DNA of 19,229 nucleotides from Candidatus Nanoarchaeia archaeon (GTDB taxonomy: Archaea; Nanobdellota; Nanobdellia; Tiddalikarchaeales; Tiddalikarchaeaceae): the NCBI GenBank assembly GCA_028704265.1, contig JAQVLH010000002.1:1-19229 (forward strand), written 5' to 3'. This document shows, piece by piece, positions 7,267-12,925 of the stretch (position 1 is the first letter of the stretch; each line of letters opens with the position of its first letter). The notes below the pieces were generated by a model. It saw only the letters and a list, made by a program, of their open reading frames with translations. It ran no database searches and was not told the origin of the DNA. A program made the position numbers and the translations under genes.

Positions 7267-7656
7267 TCAAATCACCATTGTTCTCTTTTTACTTTTATTG
7301 TAACCAATTATTTTTAATCCTTTGCTTTTGGCTTTTTTTATAAGTTCTCTATCAATTGTTGCTATAAAAGCATTTTGCTCCAAAGCTGCGAAAATTATCT
7401 TATCATCCACATCTTTTGGGCCATCTATATCTAAAATCTTAATTTCTTGCTTTAAAATGTTTTCTACTGCCAAGTTTGCATCCTTTATTCCTTTTTTTTG
7501 AAGCTTTTTCAGCTCTTCAATACTTTCTTTTATAATAAAAAATTCCTTAACTCCAGGCAGTTCATGCTTAATGTCAAAAATTATGTCAACTTTTTCCCTT
7601 ATGGGAATAAATAAAAAATTTGTATCAAATATTATTTTTATAATATCTCTCCCCAT
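7267..7656 (-). CDS. PIN-domain nuclease of the archaeal Fcf1-like type
   Basis: A 129-residue PIN domain, a metal-dependent RNase fold. The acidic active-site set is visible: D11 in IIFDTNFL, E48 in IEELKK, D84/D85 in DVDDKIIFAA and D102 in ATIDREL. The gene lies between aIF2-gamma and rpoE, the conserved place of a PIN protein in archaeal genomes, which argues for a role in rRNA processing or translation rather than a VapC toxin; no antitoxin is adjacent. The ATG overlaps the aIF2-gamma end by 19 nt. The protein core begins only at about residue 7 (KIIFDTN), and GGGGAGAG lies just before ATT/ATA codons there, so a non-canonical later start is conceivable. Function beyond the fold is inference. 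Confidence 0.85.
   Translation of the reverse strand: MGRDIIKIIFDTNFLFIPIREKVDIIFDIKHELPGVKEFFIIKESIEELKKLQKKGIKDANLAVENILKQEIKILDIDGPKDVDDKIIFAALEQNAFIATIDRELIKKAKSKGLKIIGYNKSKKRTMVI
7271..7276 (-). promoter_or_regulatory. Shine-Dalgarno site deciding the TTG start of rpoE
   Basis: Minus-strand GGTGAT ends 5 nt before the TTG codon at 7265. Together with the conserved MYK N-terminus it makes TTG the likely start rather than the ATG seven codons later. Confidence 0.6.
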
Positions 7657-8831
7657 CCGCTAAGTTTCCACCTGTTTCCTGTTTTTCTTGAAATAGAAAT
7701 CCTTTCATTTTTCATAGAAGCAATTGGCAATGCTAATATTAAAGATGCAACATCTTTTTTAACGCTTTTAACAATTCCTGTTGTTTTTGCAGTCCAATTA
7801 TTAAGCAGCAAAACTTCATTGACTTTAAGGATTGAATTATCAAGTATTTTAAATTTTAATTCTAGACTATTGTAAACATTAATAGGTTTATCTTTTAAGC
7901 AAACAACGCTTCCTGATAATTTATCATTTTTTCCAAAATAAGTATCAATAGATGTTGATAAACCAAAACTGCCCCCTGGAGTAACTTCATTAACAAATAT
8001 ATTTGAATAATTTATTGCTTCAATTTTTGCAACTAAGGGTTCCCATTTATCTTTCACTTTAATTCCTGGAAGTATAGTTATATCATCCCCTTTTTTTAGC
8101 ACTCCTTGTTTCAATGCTCCTCCTAAAACAGTTCCAAATAAATCTTTAACTTCTTTTCCCGGTTTGTTTAAATCAAAACTTCTTGCAACAATCATTATTG
8201 GCGAATCTTCTTTGTTTATTTTTGGGTTAGGAATATATTCTTCAATAGCATTTAATAATGCATCAACGTTTACTCCTGACTGTCCGCTTAGCGGGATTAT
8301 TGGAGCATTTTCTGCAACGCTTCCTTTGATAAATTTTTTAATTTCATTATAATTTTTTTTAAGCTCTTCATCATTAACTAAATCAACTTTATTTTGAACA
8401 ATAATAATATTTTTTATTCCGGTAATTTCTAACGCCTTTAAATGGTCGGCTGTTTGCTGCTGAGGGCATGGCTCGTTTGCAGCAATAACTAATATTGCTC
8501 CATGAATCATGCTTGCTCCAGATAGCATTGTAGCCATTAAAGCTTCATGTCCCGGAGAATCAACAAAGCTGACAGTTCTAGAAACAGAATTATCTGACAT
8601 GTGGTTCATGCATTTTTTTGAAATAGAATAACATGAAGCTCCTGTGCAATCTTTGCATTTGTAAATAGTGCAGCTGGCATAACCTAATTTTATAGTAATT
8701 CCTCTTTTCATCTCTTCACTGTGAGTGTCTGCCCATTTGCCTGTAAGCTTTTGTAAAAGAGTGGTTTTTCCATGGTCAATGTGGCCAACCATTCCAATTG
8801 TTACCTCAGGTATTAATTCTTTGCTTGCCAT
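7638..8831 (-). CDS. eif2g: Translation initiation factor aIF2 subunit gamma
   Basis: GTPase that carries Met-tRNAi to the small subunit together with the alpha and beta subunits. The 397 residues contain G1 GHIDHGKTT (16-24; most homologues have GHVDHGKTS/T), the switch I region with KRGITIKLG, the zinc knuckle C59, C62, C67 and C74, G3 DSPGHE (91-96), G4 NKVD (147-150) and the following two beta-barrel domains (about 205-397), ending RWKLSGWGEIL. Length is close to the archaeal norm of about 410. ATG is leaderless, with a T/A box at about 8853-8863. It heads the cluster PIN-rpoE-spt4-eS24-eS31. The alpha and beta subunit genes are not in the window. Confidence 0.97.
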   Translation of the reverse strand: MASKELIPEVTIGMVGHIDHGKTTLLQKLTGKWADTHSEEMKRGITIKLGYASCTIYKCKDCTGASCYSISKKCMNHMSDNSVSRTVSFVDSPGHEALMATMLSGASMIHGAILVIAANEPCPQQQTADHLKALEITGIKNIIIVQNKVDLVNDEELKKNYNEIKKFIKGSVAENAPIIPLSGQSGVNVDALLNAIEEYIPNPKINKEDSPIMIVARSFDLNKPGKEVKDLFGTVLGGALKQGVLKKGDDITILPGIKVKDKWEPLVAKIEAINYSNIFVNEVTPGGSFGLSTSIDTYFGKNDKLSGSVVCLKDKPINVYNSLELKFKILDNSILKVNEVLLLNNWTAKTTGIVKSVKKDVASLILALPIASMKNERISISRKTGNRWKLSGWGEIL

Positions 8832-8973
8832 TAATTAGTAAAATATCTTATATCTTTTAAAAAATCTTTGTATTAGATTAATTTATAATAAATATAAATA
8901 ATGAAAAATTATAAATGAATTAGCTGTTGCAGGGGTAAACTTTTTAAAAAGAATTTTATCTATAATAGTATCT

Positions 8974-9636
8974 ATGAATAAAATAATTAGCTTAATTCTA
9001 ATATCAATGCTTTTTATTGGAAACTCATTTGCCGTATCAATAAGTGATTTGAGTTCTAAATCAAGCATTAATATTGTCTTGCAAAGCAATAAACCCCTTG
9101 ATAAAAACATGGATGTTTATTTGAAGCAAACAATAACTTCTGAAAAAACAAGTGAATGCAGCCTAGTTTCCAGCATTAAAATTGCAAACAAATATTTAGC
9201 AACATATTCATGCAAAGGGAATGTGTTAAAGCCAGCAACTGTTATTTTGTCAAAACCAGACAATAGCATTTATGAAGAAAGCTACAAAGTGATTGGAAAA
9301 ATAAGGACAATAAATCTTAACAAAGTAGTGTTCTCTAGCACAGTGCAAGTTGCTGAAAATCCAATAAGCTTTAGCATTATTTCAGCGCAATGCAACTTAA
9401 ACACAAGCAAAGTTGACTTTTACTTGATGAATAGGGGAGCAAGTTTTAATGCAACATCAATTGTAACATTAAACAATGAAAACATGACAGCTATTCAAAC
9501 TTCATTTATTCCAATATCAATGGATGAAAATGAAATAAAAAGTATTCAAGAGCAATACAATTTAACTCAAGGCAGATATTCTATTTCAGTAAATATTAAC
9601 GGAATAATGAATACTGCTATAATAAATTGCATATAA
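8974..9636 (+). CDS. Predicted secreted protein of unknown function
   Basis: A 220-residue protein with a clear Sec signal peptide: MNKI, a hydrophobic core (IISLILISMLFIG) and a likely cleavage after NSFA (residue 20). The rest looks like two beta-rich domains of about 90 residues each. Domain 1 holds C62 and C80, domain 2 C140 and C219, which suggests one disulfide per domain. Domain 2 carries several N-x-S/T sequons (N143, N159, N170, N196), compatible with archaeal surface glycosylation. No family is recognised; a CARDB/Ig-like surface domain is a guess. The gene has its own T/A box (8941-8950) 28 nt before ATG. It lies on the opposite strand between eS6 and aIF2-gamma, which are usually adjacent, so it appears inserted. 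No membrane anchor is seen. Confidence 0.72.
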   Translation: MNKIISLILISMLFIGNSFAVSISDLSSKSSINIVLQSNKPLDKNMDVYLKQTITSEKTSECSLVSSIKIANKYLATYSCKGNVLKPATVILSKPDNSIYEESYKVIGKIRTINLNKVVFSSTVQVAENPISFSIISAQCNLNTSKVDFYLMNRGASFNATSIVTLNNENMTAIQTSFIPISMDENEIKSIQEQYNLTQGRYSISVNINGIMNTAIINCI

Positions 9637-9643
9637 AACAATT

Positions 9644-9682
9644 AAAAAAAATTCCAGCTTATGCTGGAAAGATTTTTTTTTT
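9644..9682. terminator. Bidirectional hairpin terminator between convergent genes
   Basis: A perfect 7-bp stem TTCCAGC (9652-9658) / GCTGGAA (9663-9669) with a TTAT loop is followed on the plus strand by T10 (9673-9682) and, read on the minus strand, by the T-run opposite A 9644-9651. It lies between the stops of the secreted-protein gene and eS6, so it can serve both. Hairpin plus U-tract is the bacterial-type layout, less usual in archaea. Confidence 0.7.
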
Positions 9683-9691
9683 AAAATATAA

Positions 9692-10075
9692 TTATTTCTT
9701 TTCTTCTTTCTTTAAAACTTCATCAAGGTTTGCAGTGCCTTCCTTAACAATTACTGTATTAATTTGAGCAGTCTCATCATTTGTGGTGTTGCCCCTTACG
9801 CTTTTTTTCTGCCTGTAACCTTTCTCGCCGTTTCTTAATCCAACGCCTTTTGTAAGTAAAAGCTTTTTCCTCTTAACTCCTTTAAGGTCGCTACGCATAG
9901 GAAAACCTGCTGTGTCGCTTCCTCCAGTAATCTTGAATTGAAATCCTTGCAAATCAATCAATTCCCCGTTAATTACATCCCCGATTTTTTTTTGGTAAAA
10001 TCTTGATTCAGAATTCTTGTCAATCTCTTTTTGGTAGCTTTTTCCAGTTTTTGGATTACTTATCACTATTTTCAT
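9692..10075 (-). CDS. rps6e: Small-subunit ribosomal protein eS6
   Basis: Ribosomal protein of the 30S body shared with eukaryotes. The 127 residues have the expected motifs: MKIVISNPKTGKSYQKEI at the start, IGDVINGELIDLQGFQFKITGGSDTAGFPMR (about 31-61), then GVGLRNGEKGYRQKKSVRGNTTNDETAQIN (about 78-107). Length is the archaeal short form. This is the only first-in-transcript gene in the window with a strong Shine-Dalgarno site (GAGGTG, 7 nt before ATG), and that site lies in a hairpin. It is usually next to aIF2-gamma; here a convergent gene lies between them. Its 3' end shares a hairpin terminator with that gene. Confidence 0.96.
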   Translation of the reverse strand: MKIVISNPKTGKSYQKEIDKNSESRFYQKKIGDVINGELIDLQGFQFKITGGSDTAGFPMRSDLKGVKRKKLLLTKGVGLRNGEKGYRQKKSVRGNTTNDETAQINTVIVKEGTANLDEVLKKEEKK

Positions 10076-10082
10076 TTTTTTT

Positions 10083-10096
10083 CACCTCACCGAGGT
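10083..10096 (-). promoter_or_regulatory. eS6 leader: Shine-Dalgarno sequence inside a hairpin
   Basis: On the minus strand the leader reads GACCTC-GGT-GAGGTG-AAAAAA-ATG. ACCTC and GAGGT can form a 5-bp stem with a 3-nt loop, and the second arm is the Shine-Dalgarno sequence itself. An upstream GAGG (in GCTGAGGCAG) could compete for the same CCTC. This layout could allow autogenous control by eS6 or by ribosome availability; that is inference. Confidence 0.5.
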
Positions 10097-10153
10097 CAAT
10101 ATAACTGCCTCAGCATAAATTAAAATTAATAGCTATTTATTTTAAAAAACTAT

Positions 10154-10939
10154 TCATTTGCTTAAAATGTAAAACAATTCATTTGGCACCATGAACGTTT
10201 CAATTTTGTATCCCAGCCTTTTTGACATTACTTCAAACCAAATCCTTCTTTTGCGAGTCATTGGTGCGCCACTTAATGTCTTTGTGCTAAAGCTTGCAGC
10301 TATAATTTTTGCTGGAATCTTTAAAATTATGTCTTCAGTTAATCTATGGCTTTTAGTCCTTTCAAGTATTTCAAAAAGCTTGAATGCAAAGCATATGTCA
10401 AACTCTTCATCAAATGAGTAATTTTCCAGGTTAGTTGCGTCAAAAACCTTGGTCAAGCCGTTTATTTTTAACTCATCAAAATACTCTTGTATTATTTTCA
10501 AATCATTTTCATTAATATCAAGAGCTAAGTATTTTCTTATAAAAGGTTTCATGAATTTTGAACTCAACGGGTTAAAACCGCATCCAATATCAATGATCGA
10601 AACTGATTTAATGCCCTTGAATATTTTAGAATAAACTTCATTGTAATAAGGGAGCCTTTCTTTGCTGCTCTGGTGGCTTAAAAGCAATCCTTGGTAGTCT
10701 TTTTTTCTTAAAAGATTCAATCTGTCAACATTAGGATTGTTGAATGCTCCAAACTGCCTTCTTAATTGCGCCCTGACGTTTTTTACAAATTTTTTGAACT
10801 CCCCTGACTTGAATCTTTTTTCATCAATCAATTTCTTTAGTTTTGGATTAATGTTTCTTATTATTTCTTTTAGCACAACATCATGGCTAATGCCTGATAG
10901 TTCTTTTTTTTTAATTATTAAGCTTATTACTTCATTCAC
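10154..10939 (-). CDS. ArmA/Rmt/FmrO-family 16S rRNA (guanine-N7) methyltransferase homologue
   Basis: SAM-dependent methyltransferase, 261 residues, resembling the enzymes that methylate G1405 of 16S rRNA and block 4,6-disubstituted aminoglycosides. An N-terminal helical domain (1-88) is followed by SHQSSKERLPYYNEVY (88-103), the SAM motif IIDIGCGFNPL (115-125), acidic LALDIN (138-143), ICFAFKLFEILER (182-194), SFSTKTLSGAPM (216-227) with IWFEVM, and the end MVPNELFYILS. As I remember ArmA, the same order and near-identical islands occur (HSSTNER, LDFGCGFNPLA, KSLSG, QLWFE, NELVYITS). The start codon is GTG; no other Met occurs before residue 130, and a T/A box lies about 28-30 nt upstream. 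It diverges from a winged-helix gene. Whether it modifies G1405 in this archaeon, as housekeeping or for defence, is unknown. Confidence 0.85.
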   Translation of the reverse strand: MNEVISLIIKKKELSGISHDVVLKEIIRNINPKLKKLIDEKRFKSGEFKKFVKNVRAQLRRQFGAFNNPNVDRLNLLRKKDYQGLLLSHQSSKERLPYYNEVYSKIFKGIKSVSIIDIGCGFNPLSSKFMKPFIRKYLALDINENDLKIIQEYFDELKINGLTKVFDATNLENYSFDEEFDICFAFKLFEILERTKSHRLTEDIILKIPAKIIAASFSTKTLSGAPMTRKRRIWFEVMSKRLGYKIETFMVPNELFYILSK

Positions 10940-10962
10940 AATAATTACTTTTTAATCGCAAG

Positions 10963-10977
10963 TTATTTAAAATAATT
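10963..10977. promoter_or_regulatory. Shared, near-palindromic TATA box for divergent genes
   Basis: TTATTTAAAATAATT is close to symmetric and its centre (about 10969) is 30 nt from both the methyltransferase GTG (10939) and the winged-helix ATG (10999). With the leaderless spacing of this window, one box can serve both directions, so the two genes may compete for or share TBP/TFB binding. Confidence 0.5.
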
Positions 10978-10998
10978 CTTTTATCTATATTTAATGGG

Positions 10999-11229
10999 AT
11001 GAAAGCCAGCATTTCTAAAAAAATAAAACCTTACAAGGAGAAGAAGGATAAAAGCTATGATATTTTGATATCAATGCTTAAAAAGCAAGGAAAGGTGAGC
11101 TTTATTTCCCTTTCTGAAAAATTAGGAAAAGATTTTGAAGAAATAAAAGATTTTATTGCAGTAATTGACAAAGAAAAGCGTATCAAAATAATATATCCTG
11201 CAGTAGGTGCCCCATACATTACTCTATAG
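10999..11229 (+). CDS. Small winged-helix DNA-binding-like protein
   Basis: A 76-residue protein. After a Lys-rich N-terminus (MKASISKKIKPYKEKKDK) comes a helix YDILISMLKKQG (20-31), the pattern VSFISLSEKLGKDFEEIKDFI (33-53) that fits helices 2 and 3 of a winged helix, and a wing strand pair RIKIIYPAVGAPYITL (61-76). The IxYPxxGxPY ending is common in small archaeal winged-helix proteins. It is a candidate regulator of the divergent methyltransferase with which it shares a promoter; that link rests on position only. An ATG 5 nt upstream runs into a stop after two codons, so ATG 10999 is used. It could instead be a protein-protein interaction winged helix. Confidence 0.65.
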   Translation: MKASISKKIKPYKEKKDKSYDILISMLKKQGKVSFISLSEKLGKDFEEIKDFIAVIDKEKRIKIIYPAVGAPYITL

Positions 11230-11235
11230 TGAAAA

Positions 11236-11246
11236 CATATTTAAAG
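11236..11246 (+). promoter_or_regulatory. TATA box of the PadR gene
   Basis: CATATTTAAAG is centred 28 nt before the PadR ATG and starts right after the stop of the winged-helix gene, so PadR likely has its own leaderless transcript. Confidence 0.5.
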
Positions 11247-11268
11247 AAAAGGTAATTAATAAAATATC

Positions 11269-11574
11269 ATGAGCGATTTTTTAAAAGGCAACTTAAAATT
11301 ACTCGTTTTAACATTATTATCTAAGCATTCATTCCATGGATACGCATTATTCAAGGAGCTTGAAAAGGTATACAACTGGAAACCTTCGTGCGGAACATTA
11401 TATCCTGTTCTTTCAACCCTTGAAGAAGACGGGTGCATTGACAGCGCTTCAACCATTGAGTGCGGAAGATTCAAAAAAATTTATTCAATAACTGACAAGG
11501 GGGCATCAAAATTATCTGAAATGATTATGGATTTCAGGGAGTCCTTGCAGGTTCTTAAATTGAATGAAATGTAG
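11269..11574 (+). CDS. PadR-family transcriptional regulator
   Basis: Winged-helix repressor of 101 residues. The family pattern is complete: LKLLVLTLLSKHSFHGYALFKELEK (10-34), the recognition region WKPSCGTLYPVLSTLEEDGCI (37-57) and the wing GRFKKIYSITDKGASKL (66-82), followed by a short C-terminal helix probably used for dimerisation. PadR proteins often repress efflux pumps or stress genes and release DNA on ligand binding. Here the ABC-2 exporter lies about 2.5 kb downstream and the methyltransferase 0.3 kb upstream, so either could be a target; no operator is identified. The start is supported by a T/A box 28 nt upstream. Confidence 0.93.
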   Translation: MSDFLKGNLKLLVLTLLSKHSFHGYALFKELEKVYNWKPSCGTLYPVLSTLEEDGCIDSASTIECGRFKKIYSITDKGASKLSEMIMDFRESLQVLKLNEM

Positions 11575-11602
11575 AAAAAATATTTTTTTAAAAAATTAAA
11601 AA

Positions 11603-11752
11603 TTATTTGTCAGATTTAGCATCCTTATTTTGTGAATCAAGGGATTTTTTTATTTTATCCTGGATTGATTTCTTGGTTATGCTTTTAAGCCTTCTTCTTT
11701 CAGTAACCCTGTTTTTCCTTCGAATCCTTTTATTGAAAACTTTCTTAGCCAT
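11603..11752 (-). CDS. Small basic protein, 49 residues, unknown
   Basis: Found by reading the minus strand. The product starts MAKKVFNKRIRRKNRVTERR and continues with KSITKKSIQDKIKKSL and a polar tail ending SDK. It is very rich in Lys and Arg (about 40 percent), so RNA or ribosome binding is plausible; I do not recognise a ribosomal-protein family. Support for a real gene: a typical MAKK start, a T/A box (about 11775-11788) centred 28 nt upstream as for other genes here, and no better candidate in this stretch. The hydrophobic plus-strand frame over the same bases starts with TTG and looks like the antisense of a Lys/Arg-rich gene. It is convergent with PadR, whose stop is 28 nt away. Confidence 0.55.
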   Translation of the reverse strand: MAKKVFNKRIRRKNRVTERRRLKSITKKSIQDKIKKSLDSQNKDAKSDK

Positions 11753-11857
11753 AGTAATAATTAGTGAATTGATGGTTTTAAAAATTTATCTATAAATACA
11801 TTATTCCCTGGCTTTAAAATGGCATTTTTATTAAAAAGCTAAAAATACTTTAAAATT

Positions 11858-11882
11858 AACCTATATATGCTACAGTTAGGTT
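11858..11882. repeat. Inverted repeat upstream of the 300-residue gene's promoter
   Basis: AACCTA (11858-11863) and TAGGTT (11877-11882) form 6-bp arms around 13 nt, ending 9 nt before the T/A box. Nearby, AAAATG-G-CATTTT (11816-11828) is a second short inverted repeat. Both lie in the 170-nt gap between divergent genes (11753-11922) and could be operators or chance in AT-rich DNA. Otherwise I see only promoters in this gap. Confidence 0.3.
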
Positions 11883-11890
11883 TAAATAAA

Positions 11891-11901
11891 GTTTATAAAT
11901 A
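11891..11901 (+). promoter_or_regulatory. TATA box of the 300-residue gene
   Basis: GTTTATAAATA is centred 27 nt before the ATG at 11923, a clear archaeal box for a leaderless transcript. It supports ATG 11923 over the in-frame TTG at 11917. Confidence 0.65.
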
Positions 11902-11922
11902 GATCTTTTCCTTTATTTGGGT

Positions 11923-12825
11923 ATGGTTAATTACACAAAAGAAAACCAAAACATATGCAGGGTTGAGCTAAATCCGAACAAGGATTTTAACAAGGGCGAA
12001 ATGGAAAAAATATTAAAGCATTTTTCTCCATCAATAAACGAAACTAGCCAGGGCTTATTGCCAGTTTTATACCACGGATTCAGCTGGCACACTGACAGAA
12101 TAGTTTATGAAGAATTCTTGGAAAAAATGAACAGCATATCAAAGGACGGCTTAAAAAAAGGCCAGATAACAGCAGTGCCTTTCTTCGGATATTACTGCAA
12201 TTTTGAAGACTATGAAAACAACAACATGGTTTATGCAATAGTTGTCGTAAAAAATGCTAAAAGCTCTCCTGCAGGAATTGAGTTGAGTGCGCAGGATACT
12301 ATAAACCATGCAAGATTTATGGAAACAAGCGAATACAGCATACGTGTTGACGAGTCAAACAGAATACCTTCAAGCAATCTTGCAATATTTTATGCAAAAG
12401 CTCCTTTGTCCGACTTTAAGGTAACCAATGATTTTTCAGAAAACAATTATATTTTGTCAGAAGGAGAAAAATTGTCAGGGCTGGATTCTGACGAAAAAAT
12501 AATGGCCACAGCCATAAAAAAGCAGGTAATTCCTATGGGTTTAGACAAAGTGCTTGGAAGACAAAGAATCAGCCAAGTAATGATGGGTTCAGGAATTAGT
12601 AGCGAAGAATTGTCAAGCATACTTCAAATTGACGGCGCGTACACAATAAAAAAAGAATATGAATCAATTAAAAAAGCATTATCTGGGCAATCAAGACTGA
12701 TTTCTCAGCAGGAATTTAACTCATTTTTGGAGCATGATAAGAGGTACAATGACAAGGTGCATAAGCAAATCCTTTTGGCAATAACTGACGAATGCGAAAA
12801 CGATTTTTTACAAGATCGCGTTTAA
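11923..12825 (+). CDS. Uncharacterised protein, possible ADP-ribosyltransferase-like N-terminal half
   Basis: A 300-residue soluble protein without signal peptide or membrane segments. Seen: LLPVLYHGFSW (about 45-55), a helix leading to SISKDGLKKG (71-80), strand MVYAIVVVKN (102-111), TSEYSIRVDESNRIPSSNLAIFY (135-157), and a helical second half with short Lys/Glu-rich segments (about 190-300). The order YHG..S, I..dGL, later E plus IP..xI resembles proteins of the PARP/KptA/DarT superfamily, where the YHG histidine and a late Glu belong to the active site. The match is weak and no family is assigned. Start ATG is chosen because of the T/A box 27 nt upstream. The gene is followed by a strong hairpin terminator, so it is monocistronic. 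Confidence 0.75.
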   Translation: MVNYTKENQNICRVELNPNKDFNKGEMEKILKHFSPSINETSQGLLPVLYHGFSWHTDRIVYEEFLEKMNSISKDGLKKGQITAVPFFGYYCNFEDYENNNMVYAIVVVKNAKSSPAGIELSAQDTINHARFMETSEYSIRVDESNRIPSSNLAIFYAKAPLSDFKVTNDFSENNYILSEGEKLSGLDSDEKIMATAIKKQVIPMGLDKVLGRQRISQVMMGSGISSEELSSILQIDGAYTIKKEYESIKKALSGQSRLISQQEFNSFLEHDKRYNDKVHKQILLAITDECENDFLQDRV

Positions 12826-12834
12826 TATTTTTTT

Positions 12835-12877
12835 AATTATTGGCCTTTGAAAAAAATATCAAAGGCGAATAATTTTT
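12835..12877 (+). terminator. Hairpin plus U-tract terminator
   Basis: Arms ATTATT-g-GCCTTTGA (12836-12850) and TCAAAGGC-g-AATAAT (12859-12873) pair over 8 and 6 bp with one G-G mismatch and an 8-nt A-rich loop, followed by T 12873-12877. It lies between the 300-residue gene and the DRG promoter and looks like an intrinsic terminator. Confidence 0.65.
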
Positions 12878-12925
12878 CCCCTTAAGAAGAATTCTTAAAA
12901 GCTAAGCAAGACTAAAATCTATTAT

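Noticed and set aside
7267..7656. VapC toxin of a toxin-antitoxin pair
   Set aside because: No antitoxin gene is adjacent and the gene sits in the conserved aIF2-gamma to rpoE cluster, which points to a housekeeping PIN protein.
8883..9110. Minus-strand frame opposite the secreted-protein start
   Set aside because: It lies antisense to a gene with a clear signal peptide and promoter and has no recognisable content.
11717..11728. TTCGAATCC string like a tRNA T-arm
   Set aside because: No matching acceptor, D or anticodon arms around it; it lies within the small basic gene.
11607..11795. Hydrophobic plus-strand frame that looks like a membrane protein
   Set aside because: It starts with TTG and has the composition expected for the antisense of the Lys/Arg-rich minus-strand gene, which has a better start and promoter.
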